A program made the translations under genes and the position numbers. Below, piece after piece: positions 28,443 to 41,075 of a DNA stretch of 64,000 nt. A model generated the notes under the pieces. The model searched no databases, was not told where the DNA came from, and saw nothing but the letters and a program-made list of their open reading frames with translations. Every line of letters starts with the position of its first letter. The stretch's first letter is position 1. Source of the stretch: Enoplolaimus lenunculus (Eukaryota > Nematoda > Enoplea > Enoplida > Thoracostomopsidae); contig JASANG010001574.1 in NCBI GenBank assembly GCA_030248215.1, positions 1 to 64,000 of the forward strand, given 5' to 3'.

Positions 28443-31400
28443 TTAATTGATATCTGACGATGAAAACTTTATCTGGCTCGTTTGCTTCAACGGTTTCGTC
28501 ACAACTGGTGTCAAAAGAATATCAGTTTTGTCGCGTTGAGGAAAACATTTGTCAAGAACGCTGATCACTGGAATCTTTTCGTTAATACTGTCGGTCAGTT
28601 TTCGACCTCTGGTTTCGGGTAAAAGGAACGCTATCGCAGCTGAAGATATCGATAAAATCCCGAATATCAACGGTGGTAAGGATTTGCTGACAGCAGCCTG
28701 AAAACAAAATAAAGTGCTTAGTGCTTTTGACCGGGTCTGTAAATAGAAGGAGGCCAGAAAGTCTCCAGTTTTCTAATGAATTCTGATCCCAATTGAAAAG
28801 TTTCAATCTTGCTTGTAAGTGTCATCAGAAACCCTTGTATGTTTCTCATGAAAATGTTCAGTTTTCGTTCAAGCTGAATTGGCTACGAGCTTGTGTTTTG
28901 CTAACCCTTTATTGAGAGCAGTTAAGCAAAATTTCGCAAACAGTTTTGGTATTTTTCGAAGTTATAAAGATCGCAGCAACAAAAACTTCTAAATATCAGC
29001 GTCTTACAAATGTTTAACCGGTGTAGATTTAGGCAAAGTTTCTCATTTTTCATTTGTATTTATCACAAAATTTGACAGCTGAAAGGAATCAACCGATATA
29101 TTAACAGCACACTTTAAACATATTTGCTGCCAAACTTTTTCAGCGATCATTTAACCAGTAAAAACTATTATGCAAAAAATTTGTTTAAAATGATTTCAAT
29201 TCCCCGCCAAGCCTAAGCCTAAGCCTAAAATTCATTGATCGACCCTTACAACCACATACCAAAAATCCGATATAAGGTACTAATATACCAGCTGCTCTTG
29301 AAACTATCGATGGAATACCACATCCAATTGACCTGTAACAAAACAGCTAGTGAGACATTCCAATCGAACGCCGTAGCCAGAAAGGGGCCAGAGGACTCAG
29401 CCATCCCAAGAAAAGGTTCAACCTCGCTTGCGTGTCATGAGAAATCCATGCGCACCTCTCCTAAAAAGGTTTCAACACCCCAGCAAGTTGTGATGGATGC
29501 GGTCCAAAACACAAATATGTACTTTTTATTTTTTGAGTGAACTTTTTAGAGTATATATACAAGTATTGGTTTAATTTCTGAGTAAAATCTTTCAAAAAAG
29601 AAACTTTGAATGCTATATTCAGCCACTAGCAGGGGTCACAGCAGCATAACCGACCATGAGAATGATCGACTACCGGGGTGGTGCAGAAAATATAATGATC
29701 ATGAAACCTCGTAAACAAAGTGAGCTTAAAACCGAACGCAATTTAAGCGTTACCCCTAAAATCGGTTTTGAAAATGTGCGGGGCCGGCCTTTCGTCTCCC
29801 GTCTTGCCGCGCACCTACGCCACTACGCAAAAATTAATCGAAACCACAGAACAACAATATTTAAAATAGAAGAACATACCTGAGCGAAGTTGGAAATAAT
29901 TCAGCAGTATACAGCATAATACCCATAAATGCAATCGTTATTGTAAATTTGCCAGTCAAAAACAATATCATTCTGAACACTGTTATCGCTAATGAGGTAC
30001 CTGAAACAAAATAATTATGATTTAAAAGCGGTATTTCGTTGTCTCGTACCAGGAGCTCGATTTAGAGGATGTTTTGTTATTTTTAAACAAGTATTGGCGT
30101 TTGGGTTAACCTTTGGCCCAAGTAAGCTATAAGGGCGTGTTCACTGAGCCAAAGATTCATTTTAAGCTTTAGCATAAGCGTAAGCCTAACTATAACTTTA
30201 ACCATGATCCTATCCTTAAGCATCTCAGTCTCTAAGTTCACCGGACTCCCTGTCTGTCGGAATCTTTTTTGGTTAAACAACCAAACTGTATTGCCAACTT
30301 ATGTTTTAAATAACCAATTAGTAATAATAAATATTAAATAGTGAAAACTGCGGATTTAAACTAACAGCTAATTTACTAAAAAGTTACATGATCTACCATC
30401 AACTGTTCCTAGGCGATGCACCCATTTTAGAATATGGGAAACGGAAACTAGCCTGACTATAGATTTGTAAACATGGATCAAATTGCTTGTTTGAATCAAG
30501 AGTAGATAACAACCCAATGAAAAGAGTATGTAACTATGTATGCCTGCGTATAAAGGAATTCACCCAGCGTACGTAACATTTTGACCAAAGTCTCTCATTT
30601 ATGTGGATAAATGGCACTAATATTTCTTATTTGCTCTATTAAAGGTGTTCCTAACACTTTCTTATAGTCTTATATTTACTGTTTGTTTCAAGGGATGATT
30701 ACAGCCCGGAAAATGAGGGGAGTCGGGAAAAATACAACACACGCTAGTACATTTTGTACAATGCAGAACCCCAACTAGTTGCATATTCTTGTCAAAGAGT
30801 GATCATTCGCCGCTAAATTTTATTAAAATCCTCAATAGTTCTGTGCGAATAATTTACCAGTAGATTCGGGTAAAAACGCCAACACTATCAACACGCCACC
30901 CGTGATGCTATGAGTCGCGATTGTTGTCAATTTCCTTCCAAGCCTAAAATAGATCAACAAATGAATTTTAGAACAAATGAGAGTACTTTAAATTGAAAAA
31001 TATAACACAAAATCAAATATCGTATATTTTGTTTCTAAATTAGGAAAATAGCATAAATATTTCGTATCCTGTTCCTACGATTAAATAATTCTTTGTAGGC
31101 ACAAGCTGCTGAACTTGGTCCATATATAAGGCAAACAGTCTTAGAAATTGAGTATCCTTTGTATATCCGATTCGTTTATTCACCGGGTTTCAATTACTAC
31201 CCCCCTTGGATCCCTGTAATTTGAAACATTATGCAAAATGGAGCACTATCGCATCCCAAGACATTAATGCAACAGCGACCCTTCTTATATGCCAAAACAG
31301 TCCAGAATTACTTTATTAACGATTTTAGCTGTCTCAATATTAATTATTTAGTGTCGTTTGGGTAGCGATAGCCTCTCGTCCTGCTTAGAATTCTTTCGAA

Positions 31401-34400
31401 ATGTGGCGATTCAAATGGGACTGCAAACCCTCCTGAGAAAAAATAACACTAAATCCGTTCAGAAAGTTTGTTTCTGATCTACTGTTGTTGTTGAGAAAAT
31501 ATTCGCCTCCATGTCTGTGCAGTGTGGAAGGAACAAGGTATTGGTACTAAAAGTGCTAACTTGGTTATTCAGTCAAAACAGAACCCTATAATAAATCTCA
31601 AAAAGTCACTCTGTCGATTTGTAGAACAAGATAGTATAAAATCGGCTCTTGTATAATTTTTCTCCTAACAATGAGAGAACAACAATTCTGGAAAACGTCC
31701 GCGATGCTATTCAAGATGCGCTGTGAAATTGTCGCAGCATTGCGCTCGTCTCTCTGATTGGCTACAGCGCAACTTTTTATAAAAAACTAAAAGTATAAAT
31801 GTGTTTTTGACTTTACTTGCTCATTGCAACGCATTGCAGTATATATGAGAATATTTCAATTCCACCTGATAAGCCGAAGCTAACGTAGCGGTTTTCAGAA
31901 AAATCAACGCTGAATAAAGATAATCCATAGTAAACTAATACGTCGACTGCCCTGAAACAAGAACAAGCAATTCCGAAAAGGGTGACGAAAGACAGAGCAC
32001 GCACACCCAAATGCTTAAAAGCAGTATGATTCATGAATACTGAACACGGTTTGCTGTGGTATGCTTTCGCAATATTTCGTAAAGGTCTGTGCGAAATACG
32101 CTTCCAATCTGGTTCCCCGGGTATCTAAGAGGATTATTTATTAATCAAATTAACATTAGAAAATACAGCATTTTATGATGTTTGGAGGGTGCTAAACGGA
32201 AGCATGGAATATCCACGCTTATGAATTTTCCACTTTTCCAGTTGTTCCAGCCAAACTTGTGATTTTTATTACCAAACCACTCGAGCCGTCATACCGGAGT
32301 GGCTGCGCTGCACTCATGGTCATAAGTTTTTCACTTTTCAAAATGGGAAGCTCCTGTACTATGCATGGGCCGCCGGTTTGAGTTTGGGTTACTCAACAAA
32401 AAATCATAGTTTTACGCAATAACTTTTGCCAAATATTCAGCTATGGGCCGGTTTACATCAAAATGTCATGGTCGATTTTTAGCGCCATCCTGATCCTGAT
32501 AACAATACTGCACGCAATAAATACCATTTCTTCGATTTTGTAATGAATATTAATATTCGTAAACGTATAAATGCTGCTAATTTGATTATTTGCTTGTTTG
32601 TTATATACAGTATCGGTTAGCGATTTTTCAGTGAAAATTTCAGTTCATAAACGCGACAAAAACGTTCGACTTGATTCGAATTTACGAATTTCAATTTTGA
32701 AAAATCCCAACTGCTTAACGGCATTTTCGATGCGCGGATTTTAGCTATCCATAGTTTACTATATTTATGAAAGATTAGGTTTATATAGATTGTCTAAAAT
32801 TTCCAGAACTTTTTTTTGTAATTTCATTACTGCTCCAGTACATTAAACCAAAATAAGGGTTACCTATAATTGAGACGACGTTAGGTGTGATGCCGAACGG
32901 TGCCTCGTAGAAAAGACAACACTTTTATTAATGTAAAGGGGGGATAATTTATGTAAAATATACTGGTAGCAGTGTGCAACCGGAATTATAAAATACCGGT
33001 ACCGGAACCGGAAAATAAAACAATTTGTTACCGAAAAATTTATTTTTAAACGCTATTTTATCCCTTTTAATGCTGTAAACACATTATTTAAAATGCCGAA
33101 ATCCTGAAACAAATTGCAGTATGTGGAAACATATGATAAATTATGGAATACGGCACAAATTGAAAATTTTGGCAATGCACGCTCGAACAATTTTAGATAA
33201 ATATTGTAAGAATAATATGCCAATTTTTTTAAATTTTCAGATGAGAAAAATTTTTCAATACCGAGAATATCGAAAAATTCCGGTGAAAAAATACCGGATT
33301 TCTTACTGGAGCCGAAGAGTGAAAAATACCGAATTTCTCTACCGGTACCGGAATTCCGGTTGCACCTTGACTGGTAGTATATATGAAACTTGAATGTGAG
33401 GGACCCACTTTCCTGTTTGGACGCGGGTTCTACCCACCTACTGGCAGCCGTTATTTTGCACTGATAGCGATTTAAGTGAAGTTTAACAAAACTAATTAGT
33501 TAGTTTAAGTATACACCGAAACAGGTTTTTTGGTAAGCCGAAAACGGTTACTACTTGCCTTAGCAACAATATAATTTGATTATGAACAGTTTCACCTAAG
33601 TTTGCAATTACCGTTTTTAAACACGAAATTTCGGCAATGCAGTTTTAGCCTTGTCATCCTAAAATTACGCCGTTCTCTTTGTTCGCTAATGCTCTTGAGG
33701 ATAATAATATATGCATCTGGAATCTGAAAAAAATTTCAAAATGTCTTGACTTCGTAAGTGCCACGCACGCTTGGTACACCATTGCATGAAACCAAACTAA
33801 CCAAATAAATGCCATAATTATACAATAAATAGTGAGCAAAGGTGCACGACACAGTGAAACCACGACTGATTTGAACGGTTGCCGCCGATTTGGTATCTGC
33901 TGAGCTTCAAAATAATCTTCTGCTTTCAGCATGCGTCGATTACTTAATTTTACAGCACGAGCAGCTTCTTTAGCTACCAGATCATGTTTGCGTTGTGACG
34001 AAAGCCAAGCCAGAGACTCGGGTAAAAACCTAAAGTTGTCACAGAGGTACATTCAGTGAAACGTAAATTAGTATCCTTTTGGATACATCAACGGATTTAT
34101 ATTTCTGAAAAAAGAATATTTTTAAAGTTTTTTACATATTTCGACTTCTGACGTTAGGTATCCTTAAATCATTGAAGGACTTTAAAAGCAACCCATGTTT
34201 GCAGACGTCCTTCAACAAAAGTTATTTGTTCTGTATCTGATATTCGGTTCATGAGTGACAATTTAAACTCGGTTTCAAGTCGTCTACCGAACCTTATATA
34301 AAGTACCAATTTGTCGCTTTTAGGTTGAAGCCTTTACCAATTAAAGTTGTTCAGTACTCCGCTAGTCTACTGTTGAAATTTTGAAATAATCTGTGAGTCA

Positions 34401-37400
34401 AATTAGGCGATATCAAAAAAATGTTTTCAAAATTTATACTTGTGGTCGTACTAAAAACATGTCTCGACTGTTGTACACCTTCCCCCAGATATACACTTAC
34501 ACTGTAAAAATGGTGAGTGAAATTGACTCTCTCACTTAGGTTTTGTTGGTTTAATGTTAAATGTAGGAAAAGGCTTACGCCATCCCTGAACCTTTGGCTA
34601 AGGCTAAGTCTGTTAGCTAAGTCTGAGGGTAAGCCTAAGCATTAACCTTAAATTTGAGCGAGCTGAACTTGCAATAGAGCAAAGGCCCTACATTTTTCGA
34701 AATCAGTAAGTGGAGGAATTTGGATGGTGACCTCATAATGCCCGGTAGAACTGTTCCAATTCTGACCGCGCGTAAACCACAAATTCATTGTCGCAACATT
34801 ATACCAGTAATAAAGAAAGTAAAGAACACTCGGCACAGATATTGCAATTTGTAGCTGTCTCCAATTTGGAAGCAAATAAGCCAGCGCGGCAAGAATAACA
34901 TAACCTAACGACCATACGATGCCTCCAAGTAGACTTGCGTAACTGCGTTGGTGAGCTGGAACGATTTCGCACGTCATCACCCATGAAACTAATAGTATTC
35001 CCTGAAAAAATTATTCTGCAATATATGTCGTAGTTATATGGCACCCATTTAATCACCAAAAATCTTGGGCCCGGCATCATATGTCACTCTGTTTAGCCAC
35101 CGCAGCAACCTTTCAACGGGTTCAGATTGGTTGCAATAATCAACTAAATTCCTGCGCTGTAATATGATTGGTTCATTTTTACACAGCACGCATCAGACCT
35201 AAACAGAACACTATGTCGGGCAGAGATTGGCTAATAGTATTGTGACACATATTAACAGGCGTCAGCCTTGAACAGATTAACCAATCAAGCATCGTTGCTA
35301 CAGTGGCTAGCCAATGTACAATTGCTGCCGTGGCTAGCCATATTGGCACTAGTTATTAAATTGGTTATGCGGTTACCAACTGTATACGAAATGCCCGATT
35401 TTCAATGAACTTTAATTCCAGTAAAACAAAATCCGTATTTCTCAACAAATTTCCTTCGCTAACCATATAATATTTTAGCATGTTTAAAAGATAGATTCTG
35501 TTAAATGTGGCGCTAAGTATGGCTAAGCGTGAGAACCATGTTTCAGAGCAAAAATGGCATCAAAATTCAGTACAGATGCAGATATTCTACCGTGTATCTT
35601 CACGAATATACAAATACAGTTCGAAATCGGCCGTCATCCCCATACCCCCACATTTAGGGGTTCCCCCACGCCTGAAGTGGCGGGGCCCCTACCATAACCG
35701 GTTGAAACAAAGTTTTAAAATGCGACTGGCTTCTCGCTCTCGAGTTTAATGGCCCCCACCCTGGAATTTGGGAGAACCCCACCCCTGCCTGCTCCGGCAC
35801 TGAATATTAGGTACAAGTTAGGCAGGCGCTAGACTCGTCATGCGGCGTTGTCCTACACCGTGAGTTGTACGCAAATTGCACACGTATGTTACCATATAGT
35901 GACGGACGGTGGTGTACGGCGCCGTACGGGTAACGGACGGTGCCAGACGGGTGATGGACGGCACCGTACGGGTGATGGACGGCGACGGACGTCAACAAAA
36001 GTATCGCGGAACTTTACACCAACTTTTAGAAACCCATGAAATTAAAAAATTCAAGGTCTATGGTAATTATGATGACCTGCCACTAGAAGACACGTGAACT
36101 GAAAAACTTACAGTCTGGGAAGCTTAGACTTTGACTTAAAATTAGGCTTATGGTTTGGCTTAGGTTTAAGCTTCGGTTTAGTAAAGCAGGTCCATACAGA
36201 TACCATTGGCCAAATTCAAAATAGTGCTCGAATTTGACTGAACAAAACTTTATACCGAATACAAAACTCCGCCTAAAAATCGAAGAATTCCAATCATAAC
36301 AAGATTTCGAACAAATGCTATTGCTAATGAGATTGGTCCTTGTGCTATCAAACACAACAGTAGGACCCAACGCCGGCCAAACATATCTGCTGGCGGTGTG
36401 AGTGCAAATGCACCAACGAGAACACCAATCATGAAGCAAGAACCGATTGTTGATACTGTGGCTTGGTTTGCCAGACTACAAACCAGGTGAAACTGAAACA
36501 ATATTAGTAAAACTGGACTCCTGTTGCCCACATGTTTAGGTTCTGGCTAAGGCTTAGGCGTAGGTTAAAACCTGAGACTAAGATTAAACCAAAGCCTTAA
36601 TCTTAAGCGAGGGTTGTGTACAACAACCGAAAACTGTTATATATGTATGTATGTATATACATTTTCAATTCTAAGATTCTAATGCAGGAATTATATGCAT
36701 TTTAGTCTTCGTAAAACTGAAGCAGAACAGACGCATGTGGTAGTGAAACAAGCATGAAACTTCTGACAACACTAGTTTAATGAGAAAATATTCAATTACT
36801 GCATTTGAAAACTGTTTGATTGCAAAATTCACGTTACTAAGATTATGGTTCTGGCAGAATTAGGCCCATGCACGCGAGAATACTTTTTTCACATACATTT
36901 CAACAGCAATTTTTGGAGTACAGCTTATTACATAGCATTTGGAGACATTTTTCGCTGTTTCTATAGTGGTTATATTTTTCGTTGGCTTGGAACAATATGT
37001 TCACATGTTTTTGAATGAAATCTTAAGACACATTACGACAAAACCATGAAGATATGTGTGGCTATACGATCGTAACTACAATGATTTCAGCAGACAAGAG
37101 CGGTTCGATTCACAGATCATAATGACCCAGAGGCAAACAACTTAGTTTTACCGGTGATAGGTTTAATGTGTAATACTCTCCGGTGTTACATACTTTACTA
37201 AATGGTTTGTTTTCAAAATTACGAATACAGAGTTTTTGTAACGTTCGAGTGACTAACATCTATACACTGTAAAATGACATAAGGGCGGGTAAAGGCGGGT
37301 ACTGGGTAAAGGAATTTTGTGCGGGCATACTCGCTGGTAAAAAATAAAATTTCAGCGGATAAAGCGCAGCGCGGGTAAGAAAATCTTTGCCCGCTTAAAA

Positions 37401-38359
37401 CTCTGTGTGGAACATTTTTTCAAAAATGCAGCGCATTCACTTGAATTTAGAGCTAATATTCTCAAAATGTGTATAGCAACTATCCTCAGTTAGTAATCGG
37501 TTTTCAAACTCACGCCAGTCACTGCTGTAGTTGGTTTTAAAATTAGTACAGGAATACGGCAAATCATGTGCAAAAAATGTGCTGAATTTTGAGATTGAGC
37601 ATTCACTGGTTCCAATACTTATCACCAACTGGTGATAGCTGCTACAATTGAGAATACTGGCCTAGGTCTAAGAACAACCGAAAGCCGTTTACGGCTATCC
37701 TATGGCATGCTCAATAACTGTAGTGACCCGAATAAGAGGGGGGTAGTAAGAAGGGGTCCCTCCCCAATCCCAATCAATAGGAGTCCGTATCCCTAATAAG
37801 AGTCCTTAAGCGGATAGAGTCTCTAAATCCTAATCAGAGTACATCTTATTCGGGTCACTGCAGTAGGTTACTATCTTACAATTTACATAAATTATGGTAT
37901 TAATTTCTGGCAAGCCCTAATGCAAGTATCAGTAGTATACCTTACCTAACCTTTAACGCTTGTGCAAATGTTAGGTGTGCCAGTTGTGAAAGTAGCCCGA
38001 GCCAGTTTTGGTTTCATTTTTTCAACTTTACACATTCGGTCGACAAACCTCAGAAACTAAACTTTCACCATGAGTCGTATCGAATTCAATATGTGAAAAG
38101 TTTGTTCCGCACAGAATTGAAAATTGTTCAGTTGTGTTCAACGCAGTTAAATTCACTTCAATCGAACATTGTTGAGATAGAACGTCAACTTCGTTGGTGG
38201 CATTTAACCAATTTAAATGCTCATGAGCGGTGTCATCAAAAACACATTTGTGAGGTATGTTGTACGATTGAAACGCTTGAACCAGCATACTCCATACTAG
38301 CGTTATCCAACAAATATTTGCAATGAAGTAGACCCGAATGCGATACGTACTGAACGTGC
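28443..38359 (-). CDS. SLC22-family organic cation/carnitine-type transporter, nine exons, N-terminal exon missing
   Basis: Plasma-membrane solute carrier of the major facilitator superfamily. Exons in transcript order: 38359-38049, 36492-36256, 35001-34805, 34029-33802, 31951-31817, 30943-30858, 30000-29880, 29332-29260, 28697-28443 (stop TAA). All borders are AG/GT and every phase joins, giving about 548 residues against the family's usual 530-600. Visible landmarks: a large extracellular loop with cysteines and four N-glycosylation sequons (NAT, NLT, NTT, NFS); loop 2-3 motif ADMFGRR; PESLAWL in place of the family's PESPRWL; YYGLSL in TM7; loop 8-9 GRK; YTAELFPTSLR; and a final PETRGRKL. 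The TM11 position that is Asp in classical OCTs reads Arg (IVSRAAG), as in OCTN and OAT members, so I would not call the substrate. The missing exon should encode only about 10-20 residues. No break is seen. Confidence 0.93.
32970..33369. mobile_element. GTGCAACCGG-ended hAT-like MITE in an SLC22 intron
   Basis: 400 bp with ends CAGTGTGCAACCGGAATT and (inverted) CAAGGTGCAACCGGAATT, and a perfect 8-bp duplication ACTGGTAG (32962-32969, 33370-33377). It sits between SLC22 exons 4 and 5. The interior is AT-rich with ACCGGT-type palindromes near both ends. Confidence 0.88.
34499..34545. repeat. Single end of a TACACTGCAAAAA MITE
   Basis: TACACTGTAAAAATGGTGAG followed by AAATTGACTCTCTCAC, with no second end nearby. 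It lies in the SLC22 intron between exons 3 and 4. Confidence 0.6.
35820..36005. repeat. GC-rich GACGGCACCGTACGGGT element
   Basis: Reverse-orientation relative of the 16.3-kb block, with repeats of GGTGATGGACGGCACCGTAC. It lies in the SLC22 intron between exons 36492-36256 and 35001-34805. Confidence 0.7.
37261..37385. repeat. GGGTAAAGGCGGGTA repeat fragment
   Basis: Begins ACACTGTAAAATGACATAAG and carries GGGTAAAGGCGGGTACTGGG and GGTAAAAAATAAAATTTC. A related fragment lies at 43.2-43.6 kb. Confidence 0.5.
37721..37866. mobile_element. GTAGTGACCCGAATA element, short copy in an SLC22 intron
   Basis: 146 bp with ends CTGTAGTGACCCGAATAAG and (inverted) CTGCAGTGACCCGAATAAG. The interior matches the right half of the long copy in reverse orientation. 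It lies between SLC22 exons 38359-38049 and 36492-36256. Confidence 0.85.
38049..38359 (-). CDS. SLC22 transporter: TM1 and extracellular-loop exon
   Basis: Exon encoding 103 full codons, beginning TFSTYRIRVYF and ending GESLVSE. It holds TM1 and the whole first extracellular loop, where the four sequons and several cysteines lie. The acceptor is TCATACAG before GCACG and the donor is GAG followed by GTTTGT. A second acceptor, preceded by a longer pyrimidine run, lies upstream at about 38385. The chosen one fits the family's usual xGxF(S/G)xYQ start. The exon begins in phase 2, so a preceding exon must supply one base and the initiator Met. I could not find that exon between here and 47 kb. 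Confidence 0.88.
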
Positions 38360-39072
38360 CTGTATGACAAAATTTACAACTGATAGCAAAAAAAGGCACG
38401 GGTGTTGTCAGAGTGCTTCAGGGTACAACACCATTTCCCTTTGGGATTTTGGTCTAACAGACGTAGGCGTTTCATCAGTAGGTACTGAACCGTAGTCATC
38501 TCATTTTGCTAGAGGGAATATAATTTTTTAAGAGCGACATACAAGGTTATCAGAGACTGGAACTTTTCTAGAAGGGTAAATTTTTGCTGGAGGGGCTGAG
38601 TCTTCCCTGACCCCTCTGGCCACGTGTCGAATTAGTATAACAGAAGAAACATTCCGTGATACCCCATCTCCAAATCCATGGCTATGCCCATAGAATAAGG
38701 AGCAGATTAAAAATTTGTGACCTCCGCAAACAATTTTTTACTTCAATTTTCTTGAAGCTATAGACAATTATACACACATGTGTCATGATTATGTTCAGAA
38801 AGCAAAAACAATATAAGGGGGTGATTTTATAAAACAACTGAGCTCGCTGAAATAAGAAAGATGCCACAGACTATAGTTAAAAATTGTAATGCAAAATTTT
38901 TGCTATCACGAAATTTCGAAATTCAGTTACACTTTCTAGCACGATACTGGACTACAATTCAAATTTTCAAGTCTAACTTGTTAACTTGGTTTACGGGTGA
39001 TATACGTAACATTTTTAGTTATTGTGTCAAAAATAAAACGCTATTTTAAAGGTTATCGCGTTAAAAACAGCA

Positions 39073-39245
39073 GCCTTTGTACAGATCAGGAGCGGACTGT
39101 TTTTCCGCGGGACTGCATCTGAGTTAGTTTAAGCTTTAGACTGATTTTCCTAAGCTAAGGCTACGATATAGGCTTATCATAAAGCTTAGGCTTAGACTTA
39201 GGAATGTGCTTATACAACTGTTACGGCCAATTTTATACATTGGCC
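39073..39245 (-). mobile_element. TTAGGC-hexamer MITE
   Basis: Reverse orientation, beginning GCCTTTGTACAGATCAGGAG and ending TTTTATACATTGGCC. The flanks AAACAGCA/AAAAAGCA match at 7 of 8. Confidence 0.82.
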
Positions 39246-40759
39246 AAAAAGCATCTTTCAAAAGGCATTATGGTTAATCAAACCACGATTTTCACAACAA
39301 TATAAACGGTTTTTTTCAAAACTTGAAAAGCGTCTTGTATTTTCAACGCGAGTTCATAATATTTTGTGTAGAAAATGAGAACATTTCTATTTTAACGAAT
39401 ATGTCTTTATAGTTTAACTTGCCTAAATCGACCAAAAACCGATCAACATTAAATTGCTTTCCAGATGTCATTGGCTTAACGTTGTCTTTGACTAATATCG
39501 GTGATGAAGGAAGCGCATATCGCTCGTTATATTATTTGAATAGCAGTAGCTTAACTTGCATGCGCCAAAGTTTCGATTTTAATAGTTATTTGCGTAGAAG
39601 TTTTGCCATAAAATAAAGCGACAATTTCATTTAAAAACCAGCAAGTTTAAGTATTATCAGGAATTAATTTTGTTTACTTCCGTCACAAAGAGTTTCTCTC
39701 CCACACATATTTTTACACGATTAACAAATGGTTTATTCGAAACTCAAAATGCCTTTTTGTAAGTTAAAACTATTGTGACAACAAACTATGGCGTGATGCA
39801 GTGGCGGATACAAGATTTCTTCGTGGAAGCATGTGAGATTGACCAGGTACCTTCGTGGAAATCATACGGAAAATGACAACAATTTCACGGAGAGTTACGA
39901 ACTGTTGGACCGAAAGGGCACAGGCCAAACATTTTTGGCATTTTTACACAAAGCTCTGTCGTTCCAGTATAAACGTCTTTCATAGGGCTTGCGAGCGAAT
40001 GTATAAACATTGAGAAGAAATTCTGACATCTATGTAATGTACTAAAGCTAGCGGTGTATTCGAAAGTCTGTACAATTGATGTGAAATCGCAAAGAAAACC
40101 TTGTGAGCGAAGCGAGCGAGAAACCAGACGCAACTTTATTGTTTTATCGTTCTAATTACCAGTGCCGGATTCAGGAAGGTAGGGTGCATCCCCAAACAGA
40201 ATGCAAATAGTTCACCCGAAGCTCAAAATGTGCCTTCTATTCGAGTTGATGAAAAATAACACAAGGTTATAATACAAAATTGAAAAATACTCGCATTACA
40301 AAAAGTCAATCTTATAATATCGGAATGTTTTCTGGGTAGTGCGGTTCAAAACTGTAATTTCGGAAAGCAAAACGTATCCTAACCCATTCGAAAACTGTGA
40401 AACCACAAGTGCTAATTGTAAAAATTTCAAAGTTTCAAACCAGAGTACACTTTTAACAAGTAATTCTTGCATACATTAATCGTTAGTTCAGAAGAATTTC
40501 TTATCTTATGACAATTAACACTGATTACATTTTTTGTTTAAATATTTCTGCCGACCTGGTAGTATAGGAATCACATAGACAACTTGAAAGCAATCAGCGT
40601 GATAGAGTACATAAGGAGCATCTTCTTCATATCTGAGTAAACTTGACAAGCAAGCGCGGGCGGACTATGAATTAGATACTGGCACACACCGAACCATCAG
40701 ATAAAAACAAAGGAATTGATTTCATTCGTTCAAGACTGTTGAAAGTTCAAGTACAAAAT

Positions 40760-41075
40760 GTTTCGGAAGCGTAAGCCTGTGAGACCTGCTTGTCCGTATA
40801 TGTTCACGTGCAATATAGTGCAGTGCACTGTATGTATGCTTGCTGGCAGCATACGGCCGACACATATAGTTGACAAAAAATGCAGTTGGAGAGGCGGGCT
40901 ACGTGGCACAGTAGTAGAGTGCTCGCTTAAGGATCCGTAGGCTGAGAGTTCGATCCCTGTTCTGGAGGCCCGCCTTTCTAGCTGCTTAGTTGAAAGGTTT
41001 GATGTCCCTCAGTTCCAACCTTAGACTGACAGGAAGTATGATGTCCCTCAGTTCCAACCTACACTAACAGGAAGC
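40760..41075 (+). repeat. tRNA-related SINE, single copy
   Basis: Plus-strand copy with GGCGGGCTACGTGGCACAGT and GAGAGTTCGATCCC. Its tail ends in a duplicated ATGTCCCTCAGTTCCAACCT block. Confidence 0.82.

Noticed and set aside
29656-29883. 75-codon plus-strand ORF within the SLC22 locus
   Set aside because: It overlaps the start of SLC22 exon 29880-30000 on the opposite strand and shows no recognisable domain.
38682-38867. Candidate first exon of the SLC22 transporter
   Set aside because: No donor in the phase required by exon 38359-38049, and no similarity to the family's N-terminus.
40758-40940. Shared small protein (SWRGGLRGTVVECS-like) in three ORFs at 27.3, 40.8 and 45.3 kb
   Set aside because: The peptide is simply the translation of the SINE's tRNA-like region in each copy.
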